64,000 bases of DNA from Rhynchopus euleeides (GCA_963210315.1 OY723263.1:434001-498000), one strand, 5' to 3'. Positions 20,562-33,765 are shown, counted from the stretch's first letter. The notes: generated by a model not told the origin, from the sequence alone. A program made the numbers and translations.

Positions 20562-23500
20562 GGGGCAACCTCGCAGATAGGTTCCCAGGCATGGGGCAAC
20601 CTCGCAGATAGGTTCCAAGGCATGGGGCAACCTCTAACATAGGTTCCAAGGCATGGGGCAACCTCTAACATAGGTTCCCAGGCATGGGGCAACCTCGCAG
20701 ATAGGTTCCAAGGCATGGGGCAACCTCGCAGATAGGTTCCAAGGCATGGGGCAACCTCTAACATAGGTTCCAAGGCATGGGGCAACCTCTAACATAGGTT
20801 CCAAGGCATGGGGCAACCTCTAACATAGGTTCCAAGGCATGGGGCAACCTCTAACATAGGTTCCCAGGCATGGGGCAACCTCGCAGATAGGTTCCAAGGC
20901 ATGGGGCAACCTCGCAGATAGGTTCCAAGGCATGGGGCAACCTCTAACATAGGTTCCAAGGCATGGGGCAACCTCTAACATAGGTTCCCAGGCATGGGGC
21001 AACCTCGCAGATAGGTTCCAAGGCATGGGGCAACCTCTAACATAGGTTCCAAGGCATGGGGCAACCTCTAACATAGGTTCCCAGGCATGGGGCAACCTTG
21101 CAGATAGGTTCCAAGGCATGGGGCAACCTCTAACATAGGTTCCCAGGCATGGGGCAACCTCGCAGATAGGTTCCAAGGCATGGGGCAACCTCGCAGATAG
21201 GTTCCAAGGCATGGGGCAACCTCGCAGATAGGTTCCCAGGCATGGGGCAACCTCGCAGATAGGTTCCAAGGCATGGGGCAACCTCGCAGATAGGTTCCAA
21301 GGCATGGGGCAACCTCTAACATAGGTTCCAAGGCATGGGGCAACCTCTCACATAGGTTCCCAGGCATGGGGCAACCTCGCAGATAGGTTCCAAGGCATGG
21401 GGCAACCTCGCAGATAGGTTCCAAGGCATGGGGCAACCTCGCAGATAGGTTCCAAGGCATGGGGCAACCTCGCAGATAGGTTCCCAGGCATGGGGCAACC
21501 TCGCAGATAGGTTCCCAGGCATGGGGCAACCTCGCAGATAGGTTCCAAGGCATGGGGCAACCTCTAACATAGGTTCCAAGGCATGGGGCAACCTCTCACA
21601 TAGGTTCCCAGGCATGGGACAACCTCGCAGATAGGTTCCAAGGCATGGGGCAACCTCGCAGATAGGTTCCAAGGCATGGGGCAACCTCTAACATAGGTTC
21701 CCAGGCATGGGGCAACCTCGCAGATAGGTTCCAAGGCATGGGGCAACCTCTCACATAGGTTCCCAGGCATGGGGCAACCTCGCAGATAGGTTCCAAGGCA
21801 TGGGGCAACCTCTAACATAGGTTCCCAGGCATGGGGCAACCTCGCAGATAGGTTCCAAGGCATGGGGCAACCTCTAACATAGGTGCCAAGGCATGGGGCA
21901 ACCTCTCACATAGGTTCCCAGGCATGGGGCAACCTCGCAGATAGGTTCCAAGGCATGGGGCAACCTCTCACATAGGTTCCAAGGCATGGGGCAACCTGTC
22001 ACATAGGTTCCCAGGCATGGGGCAACCTCGCAGATAGGTTCCAAGGCATGGGGCAACCTCTCACATAGGTTCCCAGGCATGGGGCAACCTCGCAGATAGG
22101 TTCCAAGGCATGGGGCAACCTCTCACATAGGTTCCAAGGCATGGGGCAACCTCGCAGATAGGTTCCAAGGCATGGGGCAACCTCTAACATAGGTTCCCAG
22201 GCATGGGGCAACCTCGCAGATAGGTTCCAAGGCATGGGGCAACCTCTAACATAGGTTCCAAGGCATGGGGCAACCTCTCACATAGGTTCCCAGGCATGGG
22301 GCAACCTCGCAGATAGGTTCCAAGGCATGGGGCAACCTCTAACATAGGTGCCAAGGCATGGGGCAACCTCTCACATAGGTTCCCAGGCATGGGGCAACCT
22401 CGCAGATAGGTTCCAAGGCATGGGGCAACCTCTCACATAGGTTCCAAGGCATGGGGCAACCTCTCACATAGGTTCCCAGGCATGGGGCAACCTCGCAGAT
22501 AGGTTCCAAGGCATGGGGCAACCTCGCAGATAGGTTCCAAGGCATGGGGCAACCTCTCACATAGGTTCCAAGGCATGGGGCAACCTCGCAGATAGGTTCC
22601 AAGGCATGGGGCAACCTCTAACATAGGTTCCCAGGCATGGGGCAACCTCGCAGATAGGTTCCAAGGCATGGGGCAACCTCTCACATAGGTTCCCAGGCAT
22701 GGGGCAACCTCGCAGATAGGTTCCAAGGCATGGGGCAACCTCTCACATAGGTTCCCAGGCATGGGGCAACCTCGCAGATAGGTTCCAAGGCATGGGGCAA
22801 CCTCTCACATAGGTTCCAAGGCATGGGGCAACCTCTCACATAGGTTCCCAGGCATGGGGCAACCTCGCAGATAGGTTCCAAGGCATGGGGCAACCTCTAA
22901 CATAGGTGCCAAGGCATGGGGCAACCTCTCACATAGGTTCCCAGGCATGGGGCAACCTCGCAGATAGGTTGCAAGGCATGGGGCAACCTCGCAGATAGGT
23001 TCCAAGGCATGGGGCAACCTCTAACATAGGTTCCCAGGCATGGGGCAACCTCGCAGATAGGTTCCAAGGCATGGGGCAACCTCTCACATAGGTTCCCAGG
23101 CATGGGGCAACCTCGCAGATAGGTTCCAAGGCATGGGGCAACCTCTCACATAGGTTCCAAGGCATGGGGCAACCTCGCAGATAGGTTCCAAGGCATGGGG
23201 CAACCTCTAACATAGGTTCCCAGGCATGGGGCAACCTCGCAGATAGGTTCCAAGGCATGGGGCAACCTCTCACATAGGTTCCAAGGCATGGGGCAACCTC
23301 GCAGATAGGTTCCAAGGCATGGGGCAACCTCTAACATAGGTTCCCAGGCATGGGGCAACCTCGCAGATAGGTTCCAAGGCATGGGGCAACCTCTAACATA
23401 GGTGCCAAGGCATGGGGCAACCTCTCACATAGGTTCCCAGGCACGGGGCAACCTCGCAGATAGGTTCCAAGGCATGGGGCAACCTCTCACATAGGTTCCA

Positions 23501-24323
23501 AGGCATGGGGCAACCTCGCAGATAGGTTCCAAGGCATGGGGCAACCTCTAACATAGGTTCCCAGGCATGGGGCAACCTCGCAGATAGGTTCCAAGGCATG
23601 GGGCAACCTCTAACATAGGTTCCCAGGCATGGGGCAACCTCGCAGATAGGTTCCAAGGCATGGGGCAACCTCTCACATAGGTTCCCAGGCATGGGGCAAC
23701 CTCGCAGATAGCTTCCAAGGCATGGGGCAACCTCTCACATAGGTTCCCAGGCATGGGGCAACCTCTCACATAGGTTCCAAGGCATGGGGCAACCTCTAAC
23801 ATAGGTGCCAAGGCATGGGGCAACCTCTCACATAGGTTCCCAGGCATGGGGCAACCTCGCAGATAGGTTGCAAGGCATGGGGCAACCTCGCAGATAGGTT
23901 CCAAGGCATGGGGCAACCTCTAACATAGGTTCCCAGGCATGGGGCAACCTCGCAGATAGGTTCCAAGGCATGGGGCAACCTCTCACATAGGTTCCCAGGC
24001 ATGGGGCAACCTCGCAGATAGGTTCCAAGGCATGGGGCAACCTCTCACATAGGTTCCCAGGCATGGGGCAACCTCGCAGATAGGTTCCAAGGCATGGGGC
24101 AACCTCTCACATAGGTTCCAAGGCATGGGGCAACCTCTCACATAGGTTCCCAGGCATGGGGCAACCTCGCAGATAGGTTCCAAGGCATGGGGCAACCTCT
24201 CACATAGGTTCCAAGGCATGGGGCAACCTCGCAGATAGGTTCCAAGGCATGGGGCAACCTCTAACGTAGGTTCCCAGACATGGGGCAACCTCGCAGATAG
24301 GTTCCAAGGCATGGGGCAACCTC
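20548..24323. repeat. 31-bp minisatellite array, about 122 copies, abutting the transposase start
   Basis: The unit is AGGCATGGGGCAACCTC, a variable pentamer (GCAGA, TAACA or TCACA), TAGGTTC and C-A/C-A. The 31-bp period holds throughout about 3,776 bp without non-repeat spacers. Because 31 is not a multiple of three, each frame cycles through the same peptide on the minus strand, and the TAACA and TCACA variants place a stop in one phase. In the right two thirds a 62-bp dimer (GCAGA with CAAGG, then TCACA/TAACA with CCAGG) predominates. The array ends in unique sequence at 24324. It most likely forms the 5' region of the transposon next to it; that is inference. Confidence 0.92.
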
Positions 24324-24961
24324 TGTGGGTTCATCACTATTCGTTTTTTCGTGTGGACCTGTCTCTCATTTGAGGCCCGAGAATCGCGTTTCCGAGGCCT
24401 GTGCGTGGTCGCAGTGCCCTCAGATGTCCAGAAACTACCCATTTTGGCCCCGAAAAAAAAATGCGAGCATCTCCCCCTACAAACCCCGGCCTTACGACAA
24501 CCCAGGCCCGAGAAACCGGGAACCGGGAAAACCGGGAAAAACCGGGAATTTGGGGTGTCGATTCAGTTTCATTCCCGGTTTTGGATTCCCGGTTTTGAAC
24601 GATTTTGAACGATTTTTGGCCGTGCTCGTCGCGTCCCCCGGTGAGGGGGGACGCTGTTTCGTGTTCTCCTTGCCGCACGGAGGCATTGCCTTACGTCGCC
24701 TCTTCCTCTTTTCCTTTATGGGCGGGTTAGTCTGGCTCAGAGGGCGGGACCGTGCTGATATGCACAGTGACGACTCTCCCTTTTTTTTGTTGTGCCCGCC
24801 TCCTGCCGAGTCGTGGCTGCTGCCTCTCAGACTGGGGGCGGGCGGTCGCCGACGCTGACGCGCCTGGCGGCCCGTGGAAAGTGACGTGGGTCTGGGGGTG
24901 GGGGGGGGGGGTGCTGGGGTGTCAGGCCGAAGCCCTTGACCGCTGTTGATTTTTGCAGGTT
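24324..24961. other. Gene-free region; probable LINE 3' flank
   Basis: The region includes ACCGGGAA/AACCGGG-type short repeats (24510-24600) and a TTGAACGATTTTGAACG motif near 24597 that recurs in similar form near 57228 and 58946. The part next to 24962 is probably the 3' UTR of the LINE fragment. No poly-A tail is evident. Confidence 0.4.
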
Positions 24962-26241
24962 TCACGAGATCAGGTAGTCCTTCTCGCTGTGCTCCGTCAC
25001 CCCTGCCTCAGCCAGGTAGCGTAGGGCCCCCTTGCAGTTGTGCAGCAGCAGGTTGTGCACGCTTGTGGCTGTGAGGTGGTGTCGGGCTGACGCTGTCGCG
25101 GGACAGCCGAAGAATAGGTGCTTCAGCGAGACCCCAGGCGGGGGGCTGTCCGGCGCAAGCTTCAGGCAGGGTTTGCACGGTGGTTGTGCGCTGCCCGGGA
25201 CGTCGTGGTCGTACACCAGGCGGTGGTGGTCGGCCCGGAGGCGGCGGATGGTGGTTTCCCCTAAGCGGGTAAGGCCCTCCATGCGGAGGTCAGGGCGCTG
25301 CAGTCGCGTCTCCCCGATTCCTGACCGATACGCGTACACGCTGTCTGTGCGGGGCAACGTGGTCCCGCTGTATATGTGTCGGCGGAGGGTGACACGGGCC
25401 GACGCGAGGCTGATCGGCTCCATCTGGGGCTTGAACGCACCGATCTGCGCCTGCTTGTCAGCAAGTTCGTTCCCTACCACCCCAACATGCGACGGGATGT
25501 AGCGGAGGTGGGTGGTGACATCGTATGTTTGGGCGAGCTTGCGCAGCCTCTGCCAGATGTCCCATTCGGTGGACCCCCTCGCTCGCTGGGGGCCGCTCAG
25601 CAGTGCATTCAGTGCGCTCTGCGAGTCGGTGAGGATGGCGACCGTTTCGCCTTGGGTTACCACGGTGCATAGGTGGGCGAGGGATTCTCTGATGGCCACC
25701 AGCTCTGCCTGGTAGCTGATGCAACGGAGTCCTGCCGGCCAGGCGAGCTTTTTCTTGAGGCGGCCCTCCGGCATGCTGTACACCGCTGCGCCCGCGCCGC
25801 CCTGTTGCTGCCGCGATGTGGAGTTGGAGACTGACCCGTCGGTGTAGACATGCCAGGCGCACGTCGGGAGGGCCTGGATGGTCTGCTCTGCCAGGTCCCG
25901 GAGGGTGTCTTTCGGGGTGGCGGCCTTCGGGGCGGTGAGCCCCGGCAGCGTCGCCAGGATGTGCACTCGTGGCAGCACCAGGTTCCATTCCCAGGGGGGG
26001 ATGGGGTGTGCTGCATGCAGGGGGGCCAGCAGGGGGGTGCGCCCGTCGACCTTCGAGGATTTCACCAGACTCCGTGCCTGATGTAGCCAGCTGCCTCCCG
26101 TGTTCCCGGTATTTAGTTGCGCCCGGTATCCTGGGGAGTGGGGCACGCGGCGGAAGCGTTCGTGGTCTGTGCACACCGCAACCTTGAAGTCGAGGTCGAG
26201 GTCTCGTAGGTGTGATTCCCAGAGGAGCTTTTCCGGCTTCC
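24962..26241 (-). CDS. Non-LTR retrotransposon ORF2 fragment: RNase H domain and C-terminus (5'-truncated)
   Basis: The frame is open from about 26241 to a stop at 24962 and encodes about 425 residues. RNase HI motifs are complete: VYTDGS (first Asp), YQAELVAI (Glu), ILTDSQSA (Asp) and GNELADKQA (last Asp), with the IPSHVG helix between them. The C-terminal part has a CKPC...LKHLFFGCP arrangement like the Cys/His-containing tail of Jockey/I-group LINEs. The reverse transcriptase and endonuclease that should precede it are absent. Upstream there is a stop, then CCGGGAA repeats and T-rich sequence. This is the usual picture of a 5'-truncated LINE copy. The RNase H part is uninterrupted, so the insertion is young or selected. 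Confidence 0.85.
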
Positions 26242-26490
26242 GGAGGTGATTTTTTCACGGATTTTCGCCAAGGGAAAAAAAACCAGGGAACCGGGAATTT
26301 CCGGGAAAAGCCGGGAAATCCCGGTAAAAGTCGACACCCCCCTCAGTAACATTTTTTCTTGGACGCCACGCAACTTTTTTTCACGCACGCCCGGTTACGG
26401 TAATCACTTTTTTCTCACGCTTTTTTCTTTTTTCTCACGCTTTTTTTCTTTTTTTTCACGCTTTTTTTGGCGTGAAAAAAAAAGTCCGTA
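26242..26490. repeat. CCGGGAA repeats and TTTTTTCTCACGC tandem repeats
   Basis: At 26280-26330 there are several CCGGGAA/TCCCGG units in the opposite sense to those at 24510-24600. At 26405-26480 a unit of about 16-20 bp, TTTTTTCTCACGC, repeats four times and ends in an inverted GCGTGAAAAAAA. Together they flank the LINE fragment. Confidence 0.6.
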
Positions 26491-29400
26491 CAGTGATTTT
26501 CTGGAAGGGACCTGCGGCTGATTTTGTGAATGCACAAATCAGGCCTGAGCGGGTCTGCAGGTCACCAGGTCGCATTGTGTTGGGTGATGGTGTCAACCCC
26601 CCCCAGACTTTGTGGTGCGAGACGGCCAGCAGTGGCGCGCACACTTTTGTTGGGGAGGAGGAGGAGGGGGGATGTTTGGCGGGAAGAGAGACGAAATGGT
26701 TTCGAATAACTGCGTTCGCTATAAAATAGTCCGGACAGCACAAGGCCCACCAGCCACCCAGTAGTCCCCGGAAGACGCCAGCGCATCAGACCCCCCTCTG
26801 CAGGCCGCAGGCGACTGCGGCGAGTGAAAGAGGCGAGGGGTGGTCTGTTGCAGCAGGGAGGGCGGGGTGTGGGTGTGGGTGTGCAGGCAGAAAAGAAACT
26901 GATAAAAAACCGAGTGAATCTCAAGATAATAAGGGGGGTAGGAAGAGGAGCGACGAATGTAAGGCTTCTTCGAGGAATGCTTGAACACACCCCACACCCG
27001 TGCGTGTGATGCGTTTTTCGCAAAAAAAAAAATGAGATGAACAAAAAAAAGCGATCTGCACGGATGGAACGTTTACTCAGCGAGCTACGCCCGAACGCCA
27101 AAACCGAGAAAATTGTCATTCCCACCAACGCAGTGCGACGAGAGAAGCACTGCACCCGTACAGGGCCCGAGGCGCGGGCCCTCATGGGATCATGTATACG
27201 GTGATTTGAGGGGATAAGATGTCCCAATCTGTACACACCCGGCAATGGCCATCAATGCCAGATTTGCGCGTGTTGTATTTGGAAGAATTACTCGCACCGA
27301 GGGGCTGTGAGTGGAAGAGGTGGGAAGACAAAACGCGAACGCAAGTAAAAACCAACTCTATGCAGGAAGAAAGGCCGCGACAACTCAAGGCCCTGGTTTC
27401 ATAGTTCGATACCGCCTCAAAAGCACTCAGACCGAATGCCGTGGTGGGTGATAACGCGCGCTTGGGCAAGAGTCGAAGGACAGAGAGTGAATAGATCATT
27501 CCGGTGAAAGCAAACCAGGCGGTGCTGCGAGGAATTTTCGTGCGACATGAGCGCAGTCTATCCTCGTCATGCACTGCCACTTCTTCCAGATGCACTGGAA
27601 TGCAACTGCTGCGATGTGTTCAAGTGAAATCTGAACACATCCTCCAGAATATTGCTGAGCTGGCAGGATTCCTGCAATTTGCAACCGGCCACAGTGATGG
27701 AGAGGCGCAACCCCAATCCCGGGCACACGCACCAAACAAAACCTGTATTTCACTTCATCGCGTCCCGACGTGGACGAGCAATAACAGAAGTGGCTCAGGC
27801 GTGCAACAGCGGTTCCATGAGGACAGATCCCAGGAAGTCCTTGTCGGAGCACACATATCGTGGAGAGATGAGACCTTTTTGAGTACATACTGTAACACGC
27901 GCAATGCACGAAGTGATACATCGCAGAGAAACAAATGAACATTATGTTGCGGGTTGAGGGATGGGGAGGTGGGGCGGAAATGATTGAGCACCACAGTACC
28001 TGCAGTTGCAGATACGGAGCCCAACCATTTGGTGCTGCTGAAGAAGCCCCCGGAAGGGCCGCTTCGGTAATGATGGTTCCGTGTCGAAATATGTATCATA
28101 CCAACGTGAATCACTGAGTGGGTTTCTCCACCAATCCAAACCTCAGAAGAGCATGTTTCCCGAGGGGCTCATCTTGCTCGATGATTCGGTACAATTCCAA
28201 TTGCTGTGGCAGCAATTTGCTCGTGACGCCACGGTCACGCTCTAGAAATTCCTGCGACACCCTGTAGTCAATCGGGCCAACTCTGGTTTTGGCCGCAAAA
28301 ATCAGACCATCAGGGAAGCAGGCACACTTTGATTTCAACAGGAAATCAACGCACCCTTGTCACAATGCGCCACACAAGTGAACATGTGGGACGGTGTCAG
28401 CCACCGTGACTGAAACCAGCACGATCGTACGGCATTTGCAATTGCCTTGCTGCCGAAGCTGTGCGACACGGCCTGACACAACACGTGCAGAGAATCCACG
28501 CCTCGTTGAAGCCTCAGCATAAAGCACGCTGCAGGGATACGTGCGGTGAACGACCACACAAAAGACACAGGACCATATCGCGGGGAACATCAGGGGGGGT
28601 GGGTGGGATATAATACGGGCGGCTAGACGGATTGTCATATCTTTCTTGACTTGCCTTCGGATGAAGAACTTATACGGCATGATGGGATTCCACGAATGTA
28701 ATGACGAAGGATGTGACAATAATTACTGGCTGAAAAACGTAGATACAGGTGATTCTTGATTCGCCAAACAAACAAACTCTGATGGGCATGAGTTAACTGA
28801 AGGCGCTCGACGCAACAGGTATGGAAAGACCACAAAAAGATATATAAAGAGCTGGATCCATCCATAGTGGGGGAAAAGGTGCACGACATCACCGTGCTTT
28901 GCCTGGCAAAAGGCAACGAACAAACGGACGACAAGCTGTTATGAGTAAGACGAGCTCATCAAGTGGTGGCGACAAAAGGTGTGTCCAACAGGGCCACCAT
29001 GGACAAGGAGCTGTGCTGCTCACAAACGAATACAAAAGAGAAAGTTAACAAAATTGTCAAAACGACTACACCCTCTCACCTGCTCAACATGCATGCATCA
29101 AGAGACATCTTGAGACAAGGCGGGTTAATAAGCCAAGATAAACAAATCAGACGTAAAGGGAGACGCAAATGGCATCAAAAGGGCATGGGGTCACTACTTT
29201 GCGTGCGTTTTTTGGGCGTATTTATTTTGCCGGCGAGAGTTCCTACCCACTCCCACCCGAAACAAATATCTGAAACACCCCCCGGAACAAAAGTAGGGCC
29301 CCCATACAATTCGCAAAAAAGAACACGGGGGCGATGCCAGAAATATACAATATACCGCCCGGATGGGGAGATATGGGACGACGTTTTGTGAACGTGCAAA

Positions 29401-30479
29401 TCCAAGCCCGCATCTGCCACGGGGGAAACCCGTCAAAAAGAGATATCGAACTGCAGACTGGATCGCACGAGAAAGGGTCACTTCTTTCTTTCAATTGGGG
29501 GTGGAACCAGGCACCCCTGGGCGGGACGGGGGCAAGACACACCACCGAAAGGTCTCTCAGGTAGACGAGAGAGAGAGAGAGAGGCCAGCCGTGGCTGGAC
29601 AACTGTGCAAGGCCAGCATCTGCATGCATCGCTACAGCCAACGCCAGGCCAGCCCCTTATTATTTTGCATTCTTTTTTGCATTGCTGCAGTTGGAGCACT
29701 TGGATCGTCCCAGAAACACACCCACAGCCACAATAGGTAGGCGCGGCTGCGACAATATTCCTTGGGAGCCTTCACGCTGCCAAAGTGTGCCAGGGCCGCC
29801 ACCTGTCTTGTTTATGTATGGCGGCTTGCTGGTTTACACACTTAACTTGAGGGTGAAGATATCCTTCTTTTGATGTCATACGCTTCCCCGACACCTGCGG
29901 CAAATAGGCGCACTTCTTGTTGCGATGGGATCAATATCGCTCACTGCCAGCCTTGTGGGAAAGCTTGCTCTTTCTCTTCCTCTTGCGCACCTTCTCCACA
30001 AGGAGCCAGCTCCCCATTGCCTCGTCGGAAGGACCAAATATCACTCCCCCTTGTGTGATTTGAAGCTGCCCGATTTGCCTTGTCCAGGCTGTGTGTCGAG
30101 CAGCTAACGGTTGAGCTCCAAACGTTATGAACCCACTGCTTGCGGTTGAGGGCACCGCCTCCAGATGCGGGTGATTCGGGGGTGGTGGGGGTGGGGGTGT
30201 CTGCGCATTTTGCTGCATACCCCCCCACACTGAAGCTGGTTTCGTTTCTTTCCTGTTTCGACGACCGAAGAAAAGATCGTTTTTATCCAGTATTTTCTGT
30301 TCGTTCTAATTTTTTTACTTATGGTCCTCCCTCCCCTCCCCCCCCCCACCCCGATCTCGCCGACAGAGAGATCACCATACTTTGTTTTGGAGGGGTCCGA
30401 AACAATACTCTTTTTCGGACCCCTTTCCTCCCCAACCAGGGACTAGCACACCAAACACATGCCAGCTTCTGATGTGAGA
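26491..30479. other. 4 kb gene-poor region of lower GC
   Basis: GC is visibly lower than in the flanking genes and G-tracts are nearly absent between 27000 and 30300. Several medium frames exist, none recognisable. The best is at 28111-28365 on the minus strand. A GA microsatellite lies at 29568-29584. I see no tRNA or rRNA. Confidence 0.45.
28111..28365 (-). other. Weak candidate exon, unrecognised
   Basis: This is an open stretch of about 84 codons with balanced amino-acid use (for example LLPQQLELYRIIEQDEPLGK), unlike neighbouring random frames. It has no ATG start, is bounded by stops on both sides and shows no clear GTATG donor. It could be a remnant of a decayed gene. Confidence is low. 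Confidence 0.2.
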
Positions 30480-33400
30480 TTCACCAAGATACCCAAATCA
30501 TTCGAGGGACAGGGTGATGACCCATGAAAAGAAGGGGATCTGATCGTCGTAGAAGAGGGGGAGGGGGTTGCGAAACTAGCGCAGACACTCATTCAGGCTC
30601 CGAAAAGGATGACTAAAACAAGCCAGTCGGTAGGGGAGAGCAGGGGGGGGATGGGATCATCTCTGAGGGGGCTAAAGATGTGCAGCGAACAGGCGAAAAG
30701 CCCAGTAAAATCGCTCTCAGATGTGGAGGGATGTGTGGTGGGGGGGGGCCCTCAGGGGGGGGGGGGGGGTATTTCAAACCATCTAGACCAGCAGAACCCG
30801 CGCTTCTCACTGCGGCGGATTTTTTTTGGCTAGACCCAACGACACGAGAAAGTGCACTCTCCAAACCGAGCATCGGGATTGATGATGAGAGTTCTTCTTC
30901 ATTCGGGGTATTAGGGTCTCGACGCAAGTTGGCGGTGGAAACATTCGAGGGTGATGAGTTGGTATTTTCCTTCCTGGAAAAGGGGAGGGGGCCCACGGGG
31001 GCGGCGGCTTTTTATGCCGCGGTGTGGAAGAAAAAAAACCAAAAAAGATTGTGTGGGTTTTGTGGGACGTGTGGGATGTGTGTGTTTGAAAGAGTTTCTT
31101 GCGGAGCGTACCCTTTGTTTTTTGTGAGACCACTGGTCACGCCGTCGCTATAACCTCCGTCACAGCGTCACCTCCCGACAGCGAACCGGGTGGTGCTTGC
31201 GGCAGCAAGCCAGCAGAGTGCGTGTGTGCGAATGTGTTGATAAGGCTTTGAGCGGGCGGATCCTGCGCGGATCGTATGCCCCACTCCCGCATTGTGTGGA
31301 ACAAAATTTTAAGCGGAGCGATGCAATGCAATCGATGAGCTGCAAGCACGCACCCCACCCCCACGCACACTGTTTGGGATCCTCCTGAGAGATTCGTGAC
31401 ACCGTCTTCGGCGCATGCGGGGCATTGTCCATTGCCCCACCGAACCGGCAGCGCCATGTGTGCGTGTTGGGTGTAGGTGCGGATGTCGCACCAGACTCTG
31501 CTCAGTGCATCATCCCGCACTAAAACAGAAAAATACAACACCGCGCGGGTGTTGTGTAGAGTTGAAGGGAGGGTGAAGGAGGAAGGGGGTGGGGGGGGGG
31601 GGGCTACAGGGTCATCAGTCAAGAAGAAAAGGAGGGCGGGGAAAAGAATGGCTGGTTGGGCTGGGCTGGGCTGGGATAGCTTGGACAAAAGAAAATGCCC
31701 AGAAAAAAACTTTAAAAAAAAAGGAGGGAAGCCATCAAACTAGCCACGGGAATCACCGCACAGAAGACGTCACGGGAGGGGCAGGGGGGTTGATAGGTAA
31801 GAAAATCTGTTTGCTTTTTTGAAAAAGAGGGGGGGGGGGGGAGCGCTCCATTTCAAAAAAGAGTTTACGGGAACACGGGAGGGGCAGGGGAGGGGGGGGT
31901 CAGAGGTGCTGCTGAAGCATTCTTCTCAGAACAGGACACTGCATTCATCGAGTCAGAGATAACAGGGGTAGCAAAGGGACGTGGTGTAGTGAGGGGGGGG
32001 GGGTGGGGACGAGAGACGATAAGTTTCGATTATTCCGGAAAGAATGAAAAGGGAGTGGGGTGGGGAGGGGGGCGCGAATAAATGCAGCGAAAGAAATGAA
32101 TTTGGGAAGAATGGTTGATGCGAGCGCAAATAAGCAACGCGAAGGGGGTGGGGGGGGGGGGAGAGAAAGAAATAGTTGAACCGGTTGATTTTTCTGAAGA
32201 CCAACCATACGGGGTCAGACAAGGTTGGGGTGGGGTGGGGCAACAAAAAAAATTGGGAGATATAGAAAAAGAAGAAGAGAATCACGAGGGGATGTTATTT
32301 GTGCAATTGGTTTGTGACCCCCATGTAGCGATAGAGGCAATGTTCTTAGGTACATATTTTTTTTGCTGTTTGCTTTTATGGGGGAAGGGGGGCTGTTTTT
32401 TGGTGTCTGACGACCAACCCCCTGGCACAAAGGATGGCCAGGGCAGTGACGGACACAAAAGCATATTTTTTTTGAGCGCAATACCACCGAACTGCCTCCC
32501 ACTGGCTTCTTCGCAGTCACAAGCAAAGCTTGTTGGCAGAAAAAAAACGGTGGAGACCGGGGGCAATCAACATATCGCGGCGATAGGTTTGTTTGTTCCT
32601 TCTGGCCGCAGCACCTTGATTGCAAAATAATGAGAGTGGGGATGGGGGCCAAGATAGGACGGAAATGGAGGGGCGGGGCTGGGGTGGGTGGGGTGAAGCA
32701 ATCTCATGGGGGCGGAAACACCGGAGGTCGAGACACCTCACCCCCACCCCCCCCTCACCCCCCCGGGAGGGCATTCGCGCGCCCTCCCTTTGTCCCGCTG
32801 CTGTTTTGCTGCCTAGGCATTGCTTGTCTGCCAGAATACAGTACAATTCATTCGACATTCTGCAGACCTACTATTTGTTCTCCCCACCCCTGGCGGGACA
32901 ACGGGATGCCTGAATGCGATTCAGCCCCCGAGTCCCGCGTCGAAGATATCAGTGTTGTTTTGCCAAAACCAAACTGCAAACACAGTTGATTTAAAATGCA
33001 CCAAAAGTGACACTTTTTTTCGGCAGTGCCTCGAAGTGTCGCCAAGGCCCTCTCAGGTTCTTCGTTTTTCTGCAAGATTGACCCTTGTGCTGCAAACGAT
33101 GGCAAAGAAAAAGCTGGTGTGTGGGAGGGGCAGCAGATCACCCGCGTCAACGAAAAGATAAAGCGGATCCCATTGAGAAGAGATGCGCCCCTATAAGGGC
33201 GGGCGCAATAGGAAGAAAATACAGGGGGGGGGATAGGGGCTTTGTCAGGCACGTCAGGTAGACCACGGATCAGATTCCCCAAGGCCGTTCAGATATTTCG
33301 ACGACCAGGGCGGGTGGGTGGAGAGGAGGGGTGGATTGAAGGAAGATGGGCGGGTTTCGATCATATCTCTCACACAGAAGGGGGAATCCCTCGACAGAGA

Positions 33401-33765
33401 ACAGAAGGGCCCGGAGGGGAGGAGGGGGTGGTGGTGGTGGTGGCGGTGGCGGGTCTTCGACAACGGTGAATTTTGTTCGGCAAAGCTTTTGGCGTAGTAT
33501 TCTCACAACAAAAAAAATACGGTGAAAAATGCCACCAAAAAACGGACCGCTTTCTTCTTTATGGTTTTTTTCTTTGGGGGCACCGCAGGCGAAGACCGCC
33601 ACCAACCTCCCTCCCCCCCACCCCTTCCTCCCCAAGAAGAAGAATTGCAAACATCAGAAACGCTATAGCTTTCACCCCATGCCGCCGCCTCAACCGTTCT
33701 CCCGCGGAACGCCATGACGGCGCATCCGTGAGGGATCCACCTCTTTGCAGGAGTTCTTCACTTCT
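30480..33765. other. 3.3 kb gene-poor region with many G-tracts
   Basis: Long plus-strand G-tracts occur at 30755-30770, 31588-31602, 31829-31841, 31994-32003, 32148-32161 and 33226-33232. A plus-strand frame at 30680-31153 is the only one with protein-like composition. No RNA gene is recognised. Confidence 0.45.
30680..31153 (+). other. Weak candidate coding frame, unrecognised
   Basis: The frame has 157 codons. The middle part (about residues 35-110, including FFWLDPTTRESALSKPSIG and an acidic SSSS segment) looks protein-like, while both ends are low complexity. It is the only plausible plus-strand exon outside mobile elements. It could equally be chance coding in G-rich DNA. Confidence 0.18.

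Noticed and set aside
20634-24312. Many ORFs encoding a MPHALEP/EVAPCLGTY peptide in the 31-bp array
   Set aside because: They result from a stop-poor 31-bp repeat cycling through all frames. Most lack unique sequence, and none is a gene on its own.
20548-24323. 31-bp array considered as a CRISPR array
   Set aside because: Units are contiguous with no unique spacers, and the genome is eukaryotic.
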